In this document: piece by piece, positions 31,486 through 41,355 of the stretch | How positions within the stretch are numbered: position 1 is the stretch's first letter | Layout: each line of letters opens with the position of its first letter | IMG/VR virus record: IMGVR_UViG_3300037493_004552 | Location: 1 to 64,000 of that record | DNA from: a virus | Direction: 5' to 3' (one strand) | DNA: 64,000 nt | Program-made: the position numbers and the translations under genes | The notes under the pieces: model-generated | Seen by the model: the letters and a program-made list of their open reading frames with translations, nothing else | Told to the model about the DNA's origin: nothing | Databases searched by the model: none

Positions 31486-31696
31486 CGGTACATTCACATT
31501 TATCTAAAACAATATCTCTCTCTTCAGGAGAAAGAGCTTTAAGAATATCAATTACTTTTTGAAGCTTAGGATCAATAGGTTTATCCTCACCTGTATTTAT
31601 ACTTTCATCGGTGCTGATAACTACCAACTTCTTTATATCCTCGGGAAGTTGATCTCTAATCTCTTGTAGTTTTTGTAGTAATACTTTTGGATCCAT
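31475..31696 (-). CDS. small acidic helical protein, 73 aa
   Basis: MDPKVLLQKLQEIRDQLPED... ALSPEERDIVLDKCECTDGK, a compact helical protein with a C-terminal Cys pair. No TGA codon. Function unknown; a gene in the structural block. Confidence 0.55.
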   Translation of the reverse strand: MDPKVLLQKLQEIRDQLPEDIKKLVVISTDESINTGEDKPIDPKLQKVIDILKALSPEERDIVLDKCECTDGK

Positions 31697-31703
31697 GATA
31701 TAA

Positions 31704-32132
31704 TTAAAATTGATTTAAAGCTTTTATATTATATTCTTTACTATCATTCATTCTCTTTTCCATATCTCTTGCTTGTTGAGAATCATCATGATATTGAGAT
31801 GGGTCTTTCTTATATGATCTATCAAGTTCAGTTTGTATACCATCTCAATCTGATACTGGTCTTTCTCAAGCAGGACGAACATATGGATTATATTTTTTAG
31901 GAGCAGCATATGCTTCTTTAAATTTTGTAATAGCAGATACTGCCGTCTTATGTAATGGAGATGAGGCAAGAGCCTGAGATCCATATGATCACAAAGCATT
32001 TGCTCATGCATTCGCAGCACCAGCGAGTTTAGATTTGTATCCTTGTAATACATTTGTGAATCTATCTTTGAGTTCACTTCAAACATTATTGTTCTTTATG
32101 TATTCTCAAATAGCTCTTATCTTATCTAACAT
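31704..32132 (-). CDS. unknown structural-block protein, 142 aa
   Basis: Helical N-terminus (MLDKIRAIGEYIKNNNVG), an Ala/Gly-rich middle (KLAGAANAGANALGSYGSQA) and a charged tail. Five TGA glycines. The Ala/Gly-rich pattern resembles phage membrane-penetrating or ejection proteins, but this is weak. Confidence 0.55.
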
Positions 32133-32164
32133 GAGTAAAAATATTATTTAATAAAAATTTAGAA

Positions 32165-32950
32165 TTAATCCATTGGTTGCCGTTGAGATGTCGGGCTATA
32201 TCGATTAGAATAACCTCTTCAATCTCGGTTGATTCTTTCTATAGGGTTTCATGAATTATCATATTTCATTTCTTTTATAAAAGGTGTATTATTTGGACCA
32301 CCTTTTCATTCGACCGTTCTCATACCATATCATTTCCTATATGCTGGCAGCTCATTAGCTCTTATTTTTAATCGATCTGCACCAGATGGTTTTCATACTG
32401 GTCTAGATTCAAAATTACTAGCTCTTGTAAGATTACCATTTATATCTCTATCCATATAATTTGCAACACTAGAAAATTCTCATGGTTTATCAGAAAAATT
32501 TGCTGGTAAAATTTCGCTCAATCTTTCTTTGATTTTAGATAGTGCTTTATGGTCATTTTTTGATTGTTTTAATATATTAGAAAATTTAGCCATAGCTTTA
32601 GGGCCTAACTTCTCAAAGTAGGGAACGGCTTTATTTATTATACCCATTACTCATTCTTCGATACGTCCTGCAGGTAATGCTATAGCTGCTGTCTCAACAA
32701 TATCATTAAATGCTGCGTTAGGTTCTCAATTCTTACCATATCTTTGTTTAATACTTTCTCAAACAGTTAATGGTTTGAGTGCAGGATATTTTTTGTTGAA
32801 TGCTAATTCATGTTCATATCATGTTGGTACTCACATAGCTCCAGCTCAATAACTAGCTGGTGCTCAAAAATCTACTGCTCTCTTTTCAGGAGCAATAGTT
32901 TCTTTATTAACATTCAATACTGAATTTTTTACATTATCCAATCGTCACAT
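32165..32950 (-). CDS. unknown structural-block protein, 261 aa
   Basis: Second codon is TGA (MGRLDNVKNSVLNVN). A Gly/Ala-rich segment (VDFGAPASYGAGAMGVPTGY) precedes helices (AFNDIVETAAIALPAGRIEE) and a Pro/Arg-rich end (GYSNRYSPTSQRQPMD). Possibly an internal or ejection protein, judged from composition. Fifteen or so TGA codons. Confidence 0.55.
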
Positions 32951-32959
32951 AGAATATAA

Positions 32960-33490
32960 TTAAATGTTAAATTGAGTATGGTTTTTTACAGTATGAACTG
33001 TACGAGTAATAAGATCATTCCAAAGAATATTGAAGAATTTTTTAGTAATTGTTACACCTGTATTAATTTCACTTCATACAACTCCAGTTACAATTCCTGG
33101 GATTGGTTGCTGTACCATAGTTTCTTTGTAATATGTTTTGATATTTTTTACATCAGCAACAGTTAGATCAGCTACATCAGCACTAAATTTAGTAGCGTCA
33201 AATGTAGAAGTTGATGTGTGTGTAGTAATACAAATATAGTCTTGACCATCATTACTAATCAAATCACCAGCAGTAATTAATGTTATTGCTGTCCAAGGCG
33301 TATAATCTCATGGTACATGCATAGCAGTAGTATCACTTTCAGTCATTGCTACATTATTTGAAAGAGCGGGATTGTAAAATATATCTTTGATTTGTACTCC
33401 TCAAAGAAATTTAAAGTTGAATGCTGCCTGTTCATTAGCAGTCATACCACTCCATAGAGCAGCAGGTATTCCATAAATATTAGTAGGCAT
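32960..33490 (-). CDS. unknown structural-block protein, 176 aa
   Basis: MPTNIYGIPAALWSGMTANE..., with a beta-rich middle (GDLISNDGQDYICITTHTST) and a helical end. Three TGA glycines. The style (short, beta, Thr-rich) fits a minor virion protein; no family recognised. Confidence 0.6.
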
Positions 33491-33533
33491 TTTTAAAGGT
33501 ATAAGAATATAAAAATTGTATCATGATATGATA

Positions 33534-33812
33534 CTACATGAATGATCTTGCCATGTCTTGTGCATTAAATTGATCTTCAGGAGCTGCTTCTTCTTTAGGA
33601 GCAGTTTCTTTTTTCTTAGTCTTAATAACTTTACCAATCGCTTCGTAAAGATGTTGAAGGTCTTTAGCGGGTAGGTCTAATACTGCGTCGATTACTTCTT
33701 GAATAGGAGCACCAGCAATATCTTCAGCTACATCTTCAGCTGATTCATCTGCTTTTTTTCCTTGTGCTTCTTCTACATCAGCAGGAGCACCTTTAAGTTG
33801 TTCTGGAAACAT
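33534..33812 (-). CDS. acidic helical protein, 92 aa
   Basis: MFPEQLKGAPADVEEAQGKK..., rich in Ala/Glu/Lys with an amphipathic helix (IQEVIDAVLDLPAKDLQHLY). No TGA codon. It could be a scaffold- or chaperone-like small protein. A TTTTATCTTTAATA element lies before the start. Confidence 0.55.
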   Translation of the reverse strand: MFPEQLKGAPADVEEAQGKKADESAEDVAEDIAGAPIQEVIDAVLDLPAKDLQHLYEAIGKVIKTKKKETAPKEEAAPEDQFNAQDMARSFM

Positions 33813-33837
33813 GATAATACATATTAAAGATAAAAGT

Positions 33838-36099
33838 TTATGGTGTGATACCCAAGATCTGATCTGGGTTATTGGGATTTGTCTCTGGTGTATATCCACT
33901 ATCAGTTGTTAAGTCTCATAATGTTGCTACATTTTCAAGTCTTGTTATGTCAATATCAGAGTATTGATAACCGATGAAAAATCAACCGAATTCTATCTTA
34001 TTATTTCATCTTGCTACTATTTCGAATGAGAAAACTTCTCATCGTACCCCAAGAGGAATCTTAACTACACCCATTTTTGCCAGACACATTGTGGTTTCTT
34101 CGTTTCAATCAGATGATATCGAACGATCGACACCATAATTTATATATGAATTGAATTCATTATATGTTGTGAACTTCTGTATTCATGCACGAGTTCATAA
34201 ACAGTTATCTATCTCTATTCAAACAGGATAATCCATTATTTCTGCTAACGCTTGGTTATCCAAATCGGGCGTGATCTTTGTTCTCATTAGATTAGCAACA
34301 TAATCTGTTCTTCATAGATCGCCATATACTGTTTGGTATCATCGTCAACCATCTATAACAGTTGAAGTGAATCCTGATAGATGAGATTCAATATAACTAT
34401 TAAACCCAATAGGAAGTTTAACAAACTCAATTTTCTTATTAGCTGTATGTCCCTGATCTCACCATGTCATAGTCACGATCTGCGTGATAGGATTACCGTT
34501 ATCGGTAGTTCCTGTGTTAGAAAAGACTCAACGTCACAAGAATATTCCATCACACATTCTTTCCATATCACATCATTGTATATATCGTTTATGTCGTAGA
34601 TTATAGTATCTATCAAAGATAAGTAACTTAGTATTTCAAGATCCATTATTAATAAATACTCGAAACTTATTATATTGTACATCTAAATTAACTTCATCTA
34701 TTCATCTTATCAACATTCATAAATCAGTATTAAGAAAATTATTCATATATGTAAAATACCACACGGGGATTGAATTACTATATGATGATTGTATTCCCAT
34801 CTGATAAAAGTCATGTGACTTTCTTACAATAAAAAAGTTTTCATCAGAGGTATTGATAGCTCATTGTGATCGATATCAGTTTGAGTCTGTAATCGCTCAC
34901 ATTTTTGTCACTCAAGTTGTCCAATCTCTTGTAAAGTATCACATATTATCTGGTCCTATAAGAATCAGATATCACATATACTCTATTAATCTTGTATATA
35001 ATCAATTAGTAACTACATTTAATGATGGTGTGAAATTAAATTTCTCCCAACCCATTCATCCATTTCATAATACTCAGGTTCTACCATCAAGATACGAAAA
35101 AGAATCTCATCGTGCTAACATACAATAGATTGTTTTAGGATTTTTTGTGGTATTGAAATTTGTATTGAAATATGTGTCACCTGCATATGTATACTCACAT
35201 GTTACGGCTGTATCATTGTCGTAATTTCGATGGAAGATACCATCTGATGTTACTCGATGTAATGTAAGTCAATAATCTTTATATACCGTATATGATACTT
35301 TATCTAATGTAACATCAGTTAATGGTGTACCATCAACAGCAGACATATTAATTCATGGAACCCGTGTACCATTAATCATTAAAGCATTTGGGGCGATAGT
35401 CATATCACCTGTTGGTAAATCTGCTGCTATTCATCAGACCTTAACAACATATCATGTTATTCATGAACCATCAGTAATATAGATATAGTCTCAAGCGGCC
35501 GCATTTATTGTTGATCAATCTTCATTAACTAATGAAGAGAAATATTCATCACCTACTTTATTTACTCTCGCTACTCATGCAGTTCATGAAGATACTTTCT
35601 TTCATTTAACATGAGTGGTTAATACAAATCTATCATAGAGACAATCTTTAAATGGGAAATATGATTTTCAATTATATGAAGTAATATTTTCTATTCTTCA
35701 TTCTTCTATATCATTTAAACAACTATTATCACATGGTGATATATCATTGACTGCTACTTGTTTATATAATCTCATCTTTGTCTTAGCATCATTAAGCACA
35801 AAGAAATATCTCTTACCATCAACAACTTTCATATCTGTGACATGTGGATTATTCCAATCAGATGTATTATCTGTTAATGATGTCATAGATAATTTTTTGA
35901 ATCATGCTCTTTTATTTACAAAAAATTGTGTCTTGTCTCCTTTATCAAAAGGTGACTGAGCAAAAAGAGTTCTGAAGGAGTCGTTAAAATATGGCGGCTT
36001 TAAAAGCTGACAATTAATAATGTTTTGATAGACTAGATTCCCTTCATTCGTGACGAATCTTCAATCATAATACTGTATGTCTTGTCATTGAGATGCCAT
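33838..36099 (-). CDS. large structural protein, 753 aa
   Basis: Open from ATG to TAA for 754 codons with many TGA glycines (starts MASQGQDIQYYDGRFVTNEG). Repeated beta patterns such as DGKRYFFVLND and YTVYKDYGLTLH. Length, beta content and location between portal/capsid genes and fibre genes fit a tail, tube or stopper protein. No family motif recognised. Confidence 0.65.
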
Positions 36100-36106
36100 A
36101 AATTAT

Positions 36107-36850
36107 TTATTTTAGATAAAGTTTTTTACCATTAAGATATTTAGAATATATTTTATTCATATTAATTAAGAACTGTGCTTCAGTAACTTTTCAAACCATA
36201 AGTGGTTTAACTACTGTAGTAGTTTTTACTGGAATAGTTTTTTTAATCGTGATTGTAGAAGGAATAGAATCAACTCATTCAATTAAACATTCAGGTCTTC
36301 TATTTTCAAATCTATATTCAGCTGTATTTTCTTTAATAGCTCGATCACATTGTTCATATGAAGATATCATTTGTAATTTTTGGTTTAATCATACCATCAT
36401 TACCCGATATCAAGATCGATATCCATATCAAACTTCATTATAGTTTGTAGATCTTAATAATAATTCATGTCATGGAGAAGATATCCATCATTTAAATATC
36501 TCTTCTGGTTGTGTACTAGTAAAAAAATTGTGTGCAATATTTTCTCAGATTTCTATAGATTTATATCATCATATAGATGCTCTATTAGCAGGATTTGTTC
36601 AATCAACTTCTGTATGCGAAAAGAATTTATTCTCTGCCATCTCTTTTGCGTATGCCTCAGCAATGTCTTCTAGTTTTTCACTTGCTTCATAGCGTGGTAA
36701 TTTTAATCATAATCTGTAATTAGTTACAAGATCACTTAATATAGCTTCATATGCACCACCCTCATTTCTTAATGATGCAGTATCAGCATTAGTTATTCAA
36801 GTTATCAAAGCCGCAGCAAAGATAACTAGTAATCGTTTAGTGTTTTTCAT
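36107..36850 (-). CDS. secreted CAP (SCP/YkwD-like) domain protein
   Basis: A 247-residue protein with signal peptide MKNTKRLLVIFAAALITGIT. Residues about 40-170 match the CAP domain: LEDIAEAYAKEMAENKFFSH, DGTNPANRASIGGYKSIEIG then ENIAHNF, GWISSPGHELLL and NEVGYGYRSGY. The conserved H of FSH, E of GENIA and H of SPGH are present. TGA supplies the Gly of DG, GGY, GEN, GW, SPG and GYGY. CAP proteins are extracellular and include wall- or lipid-interacting and toxin-like members. Why a phage exports one is unknown. Confidence 0.82.
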
Positions 36851-36877
36851 GGGGATATATGGTTAAACAATAAAACT
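36851..36877 (-). promoter_or_regulatory. promoter-like element before the CAP gene
   Basis: Minus strand reads GTTTTATTGTTTAACCATAT then ATCCCC-ATG, matching the T-rich element 20-30 bases upstream and the CCCC run found at other starts. Confidence 0.4.
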
Positions 36878-36878
36878 A

Positions 36879-37577
36879 CTAAGGTAATATGTATTGTCAC
36901 ATACCAACTGGATTAGGTTGTGCTTTCGCGATAGCTGGATATGATGGATCAAACCTTACTGAATCTGGGAATACATTATCTGCCATCTTCATAAAGTCTA
37001 ATTCTTTTCTGGCAAGTGATCGATAGTTTAGATCTTGTTGTGCCATCATGATACCATAAAGTGGTACAACAATAGCGGCTATAACAAATCATAAGATGTG
37101 CATATAACTATCTGGGATCGGAACTATATCATCTCGAGTCTGTATATGTTTAGGTCCACGATAATATGTAACAAATAATGAATTAAGATTAGTAACATCT
37201 GCAAGATTAACTTTGATTATTCTTCAGTCTAATCCTCACATTCATTTTATTTCTGATCAACTTACTTGATATTCATTTTCACATAATACATTCTGTGGTA
37301 ATACTCTGCGCATCTTTATAGGCTGACACTCTGGTCAGTTACATGGAATGTCGCATGGACATGTATATATATCATCTGGGAGATCGTCTACACAATCACA
37401 TGGTCTGATTGTACCATCAACATCTATCCATTGTGCTGTGTAAAATTTATCTACAGTAGCGACAGGTCGTCTTGTAATAAGTTTCATATGCTTTTTACCA
37501 GTGATAGTAAAAGCATCTTTAGTATGTTGCCATGACCATATATATCAGTTATAACTATATATAAAGTTGATTGCCAT
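36879..37577 (-). CDS. membrane-anchored Cys-rich protein, at least 232 aa
   Basis: From the first ATG the protein has a Cys-rich middle (PCDCVDDLPDDIYTCPCDIP), then strands, and a membrane segment near the end (HILGFVIAAIVVPLYGIM). The frame is open 147 bases further upstream to 37724 without ATG, and that part (ARDALKFAYPLLSQHGATRA) looks coding, so translation may start at a non-ATG codon. It lies between the capsid genes and the CAP gene. Function unknown. Confidence 0.6.
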
Positions 37578-37792
37578 ATTAAGCAAATAGAAAAAACTGT
37601 TACCTCAAATTGCACGGGTTGCACCATGCTGACTGAGTAACGGGTATGCAAATTTTAGAGCATCGCGAGCAGTGTAGCTAATTTTGATGGGGTTAGTAAA
37701 TAAATTATTTCTTTTTATGATGATTTAAAAGTAGGTTCTTTTGTTGAGGATGACAATCAGCTTTTACTGGGAGCTACCCAAACCAAATTAAA
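37578..37792. other. gap with possible upstream extension of the previous gene
   Basis: 215 bases without an ATG-started gene. The left two thirds continue the frame of the gene at 36879-37577; the rest is AT-rich with no clear hairpin. No separate gene seen. Confidence 0.5.
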
Positions 37793-37945
37793 TTATTTAC
37801 TTCTAGATCTAGCCATAGCTTTTAACTTTTGTGCTAATGCTCTACGTTTTGGTGTACATGTAGATTTAGTTTCAGGTGTGCAGTAACCCTTATGTGCTGG
37901 GTTAATTGCCTTTTGAATCCATCTACTAGTTTTTTTTTCTGCCAT
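37793..37945 (-). CDS. small basic phage protein with CTP-CTPKRRALA motif, 50 aa
   Basis: MAEKKTSRWIQKAINPAHKG then CTPETKSTCTPKRRALAQKL. The pattern CTPxTKxTCTPKRxALA occurs, as I recall, in small proteins of other tailed phages, often near capsid genes; their function is not known to me. Strongly basic, no TGA. Overlaps the neighbouring gene by one base (TAATG). Confidence 0.65.
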   Translation of the reverse strand: MAEKKTSRWIQKAINPAHKGYCTPETKSTCTPKRRALAQKLKAMARSRSK

Positions 37946-38421
37946 TATTTTTTAATAGGAGATAAAGGTTTTCATTCTTCTTTTTTAGGAATAGACATTT
38001 CTATCTTCCATCTGAATGTTCATACAGCATCTGCAAAATTAATCATTTGATTTTGTGTAACTAGATCTCATTTATCACCAGTAGTATTAATACCTGCAGA
38101 TAAAAAATCTTCTATAGTCCTAAGATCAGATGCTACTATTTCTAATAATCACATCATTTGTGGTACTGATTCTAATTCTTGTATGTCTGTAAGTTGAGAC
38201 AATTCAAAAATAGAAGCAGGTGTATTACCTCATAAAATTCTAACTCTTTCTTTTATTCGATCAATATTATCATCTCCAAAGAATTGATATATATCATTCA
38301 TTAATAAATGCATTGGCATAAAGATAGGTGAATGAGCCATATCTGTATGGATGTGATGAAACTTATATTGTAAATAAACAAAGTTTGCTAAAAGCTTTGA
38401 AAGATAAGCTATACAATCCAT
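37945..38421 (-). CDS. Dps-like ferritin protein
   Basis: The 158-residue helical protein matches the Dps layout: LLANFVYLQYKFHHIHTDMA then HSPIFMPMHLLMNDIYQFF, then DNIDRIKERVRILGG and PASIFELSQLTDIQE. These line up with the yHWnvkG...lHe.fe..y..lD.iAERi..lGg pattern that holds the ferroxidase site; not every ligand is conserved. Dps proteins bind iron and protect DNA from peroxide. As the gene just downstream of the capsid terminator, it may be a virion or cytoplasmic protector of phage DNA. Confidence 0.65.
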
Positions 38422-38515
38422 GAGAAAATAATTAGAATATAAACTAAGATTAGTATATTGATTACAATTGATTTTGCAACTCTATGTATGCATATTATGA
38501 TAACCTTTATATATC

Positions 38516-38548
38516 AAAAAAACTAAAGGTTTGACCCTTTAGTTTTTT
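38516..38548. terminator. strong terminator after the major capsid gene
   Basis: Perfect 13-bp inverted repeat AAAAAACTAAAGG / CCTTTAGTTTTTT with a 6-base loop. On the minus strand it ends the capsid transcript; the flanking A and T runs make it usable both ways. Confidence 0.8.
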
Positions 38549-38616
38549 GAAGTGCTATCCCCAACACTTAATACTTAGTGTATTGATTAGCTGGGAAAAG
38601 GCAACTTATTTTTTAT

Positions 38617-40299
38617 TTAGATTCTGAAACCTTCGATGATAGCATGTGCTCCTGAATCGATACCTCCGATGATCAAAGCCATTTCTGTCCACACGTCGTA
38701 GTTTCTACATTCATGTTGACCTGGTAATGTAACATCTTCAATATTGAATCCTTGAGTTGATTTCAAGATTGTTCCAGATTGCAAGTCTAATCTAGCGTTT
38801 GGTCTTGTTCTCAAACCTACAAGTGGTTTAGCGATGAACAAAATTGAACCAGCATTTCTTGTAATCTTAGTCCACTCTGAACATGTCATGATCTCAGTCT
38901 TTCCATTTGGAGTTTGGATTACTGGGATTGTAAAGTCCTTAGTAACATTATCTGTTCTAGTAACCATAAATCCTGTAAATTTATTCCAAGCGTTATTGAG
39001 TTTCATGAATGCTGCCATAGCAGTATTATCCATAACCATTGTAGTTATAGATCCTCTTGGTACCATACCTGAGTTTTGACAAGCAAGGATAACATCCAAG
39101 ATAAGTCTTACTCTATCTTCGTCAGTCAATAGACCAGCAGCAGATCTGATAAGTCTTAGTTGTGGTTTTAATGCATGAGCATTTCTCAAAGCTGGAATCA
39201 ATCCGAGAGTTTCTCCAGGTAGATTTCCTGTGTTGATTGGATTTCTATTTCTTCCCATATAGAACATTCTAGCTGCAGATCTAACCATATTCAAGTTAGC
39301 TCCCCAAATCTTCTGTCTCAAATAATCCATTACTCCGTCTTTAGTGTCGTAAGATCTATTGAGCTCATTCTTATTCATAGAGAATTTATACCCTAAGTGT
39401 TGAATGAAAGATTGCTTCATGTTGTATCCTTGAAGTTGGAATGTGTTTGTAATAGGGTCACAATCATTTCTTGAATGGAATAGTTTCAAGATTTTATCAC
39501 CAGGATAAGTTCCTTGATACCATTGATTAGGGTCATTTAAGAATGTATTGATTGCGTTAGGTGCAACATTTCTTCCTTTGTAAGTTACCAATGGAAGTTC
39601 ACCAGGATTACCATTACCTTCTAGAGTCAATCTTGTATAAGTTTGACCATTGAATACATGAGTATCAATAGCAGTAATAGTTCTGATGATTTGTGTTGAA
39701 CAACAATCAATGTCAGAAATTCCATCAGTAGGATCATTTCTATAAACAAGGATTGTATCATTTACTTCAACTAGTTTGTTTGTTCCAGGAGCATTCAAGT
39801 TGATAGGGTTACCATCTTTGTTTGCTATAAGAACTTGATTAGTTGGAGCAGCTTCATCTTGTACGATGAAAATTTCTTCCTCTTCATATTTCCACTCTGA
39901 CCAAATATATCTAGTACCATCAACTGGTTCGATAAGTTCAATGTTAGGAAATGATTTGAAAGTAAGAGCTGCTAATGGTGCATTCTGCATATTAGTAGGA
40001 TCTAATATTTCGTCGTAATTGAAAAGCAATTGTGCAATTGTAGGGAATTGCGTCATGTATGCTTTAAACAAAGGAATTTTTTGTGTTTGAAGAATTGACA
40101 AAGCATCACCAACATAATATTTTCCGTTAGGAAAATTATATTGTTGAGTATATGCTCCTGGTTCTCCAACATTGAGTCCAGTATTTACAACACCATTTAA
40201 TCCATGCCATGTATATGACTGGGTTTGTGATGGGGTGACATCGCAAGGTGTAGTATCTGGAGCACACGGATTACACCCAGGTGATTTTGGATCGTACAT
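38617..40299 (-). CDS. major capsid protein (probable), no TGA codons
   Basis: A 560-residue protein directly downstream of a scaffold-like gene and portal, isolated by a strong terminator, which is the usual place for the major capsid protein. It contains long beta stretches and a helix-rich middle (MDYLRQKIWGANLNMVRSAA). Despite about 40 glycines it has not a single TGA; all are GGN. This contrasts with its neighbours and suggests selection for fast, accurate translation of a very abundant protein. No HK97 motif is certain by eye. A TTTTTATT element lies about 28 bases before the ATG. Confidence 0.72.
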   Translation of the reverse strand: MYDPKSPGCNPCAPDTTPCDVTPSQTQSYTWHGLNGVVNTGLNVGEPGAYTQQYNFPNGKYYVGDALSILQTQKIPLFKAYMTQFPTIAQLLFNYDEILDPTNMQNAPLAALTFKSFPNIELIEPVDGTRYIWSEWKYEEEEIFIVQDEAAPTNQVLIANKDGNPINLNAPGTNKLVEVNDTILVYRNDPTDGISDIDCCSTQIIRTITAIDTHVFNGQTYTRLTLEGNGNPGELPLVTYKGRNVAPNAINTFLNDPNQWYQGTYPGDKILKLFHSRNDCDPITNTFQLQGYNMKQSFIQHLGYKFSMNKNELNRSYDTKDGVMDYLRQKIWGANLNMVRSAARMFYMGRNRNPINTGNLPGETLGLIPALRNAHALKPQLRLIRSAAGLLTDEDRVRLILDVILACQNSGMVPRGSITTMVMDNTAMAAFMKLNNAWNKFTGFMVTRTDNVTKDFTIPVIQTPNGKTEIMTCSEWTKITRNAGSILFIAKPLVGLRTRPNARLDLQSGTILKSTQGFNIEDVTLPGQHECRNYDVWTEMALIIGGIDSGAHAIIEGFRI

Positions 40300-40362
40300 G
40301 TGAGAATACTATAAAGTAATAAAAAGAATTGTTACAATATAGTTATCCAACTATACTGTAAA

Positions 40363-41187
40363 CTAAAATTGCATGACATTATATCAATCATCTTTCTTTG
40401 GTTCTGCCTTAGGCATGTCCATCGACGCACCTCAAGTTTCAGAATTAAAGTATGATCCTGATTTAAGCCAATCCAATAGATATGGATCCATTGGTTTTTC
40501 TGTAATCTGTTCGATAATCTTTGAAGCTTCTCAAACTAAATTACGTTTATTATATAAGGTATTGTTATCCTTATTGAGTTTGTAATAGTCTATTAACGTT
40601 TGGAGCTCGTCTGGAAGTTGCACGGACTTACTTTTTTTCATCTCTCGCTCAAGTTCTTTTAACTTGTCGAAGACTTCGTTATTTTTTGCTCTTTCCTTTT
40701 CTAGCATCTGTTCTAACTGACCCTTCTCTACGGACTCACGTTTCTTGTCAAACTCTAAGTTTGCAAGTTGATCTTCTAGGTCATATATATAATTAGTGAT
40801 TTCCTCCTTTTCGTCAACTGATAACTGTTGGTTATCATCTCTTTCTAGAATTTTAGGAACCTTAACTGATTTTTTATCAGGCTTTACATTGACATCATCT
40901 TTAATTTCCTGTTTTGTTTCAGGAGTTTTTTTAACTAATTCAAGGAGATCATCAATCTCTTTATCAAGATTGTATGGTTCAGTTTGATTGTTTACTGGCT
41001 CAACAACAGGCTGTGGTTGTTGTTCTGGTTGTTGTGGTTGAGACTCAGACTGCACAGGTTGTTGTTGAATTGGTTCCTGTGTCTGTTTAAATTCTTCTGG
41101 ATTAGGTTGTTGATCTGCTCTAGTATCACGAGGTTGCAGTCTTTCGATAACTGCATCCATCGGATCTACAAATTGTTCTCCACTCAT
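40363..41187 (-). CDS. scaffold-like protein, 274 aa
   Basis: N-terminal Gln/Pro-rich disordered part (QQQPVQSESQPQQPEQQPQP), then charged coiled coils (DLEDQLANLEFDKKRESVEK and KLKELEREMKKSK) and a short C-terminal helix. This layout, between portal and capsid genes, is typical of capsid-assembly scaffolds. No protease domain was seen. Few glycines; TGA occurs only near the C-terminus. The start has TATCCCC directly before ATG. Confidence 0.68.
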
Positions 41188-41214
41188 GGGGATAATAATT
41201 TAAAAGATAAAAAG
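41188..41214 (-). promoter_or_regulatory. promoter-like element before the scaffold gene
   Basis: Minus strand reads CTTTTTATCTTTTAAATTAT then TATCCCC-ATG. This is among the best examples of the element shared by many genes in the window. Confidence 0.45.
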
Positions 41215-41216
41215 AA

Positions 41217-41327
41217 TTATTTGCAACATGTTGCTGATTTACAATCACATTTACCACAACATTTTTTTCCGAAAACTAATCTACATAATCGGCATCGGAA
41301 TTTTTTACATGGACATTTTTTACACAT
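41217..41327 (-). CDS. tiny Cys/Lys-rich protein, 36 aa
   Basis: MCKKCPCKKFRCRLCRLVFG then KKCCGKCDCKSATCCK: eleven or so cysteines spaced as CxxC and CxC pairs in a basic peptide. It resembles a compact metal-binding knuckle or metallothionein-like peptide. Its own TTTTATCTTTATTA element lies just upstream, which supports it being a real gene. Function unknown. Confidence 0.6.
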   Translation of the reverse strand: MCKKCPCKKFRCRLCRLVFGKKCCGKCDCKSATCCK

Positions 41328-41355
41328 AGGAATAATATAATAAAGATAAAAGGAA

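Noticed and set aside
38834-39079. Plus-strand frame inside the capsid gene
   Set aside because: Antisense shadow of a well-supported 560-codon gene.
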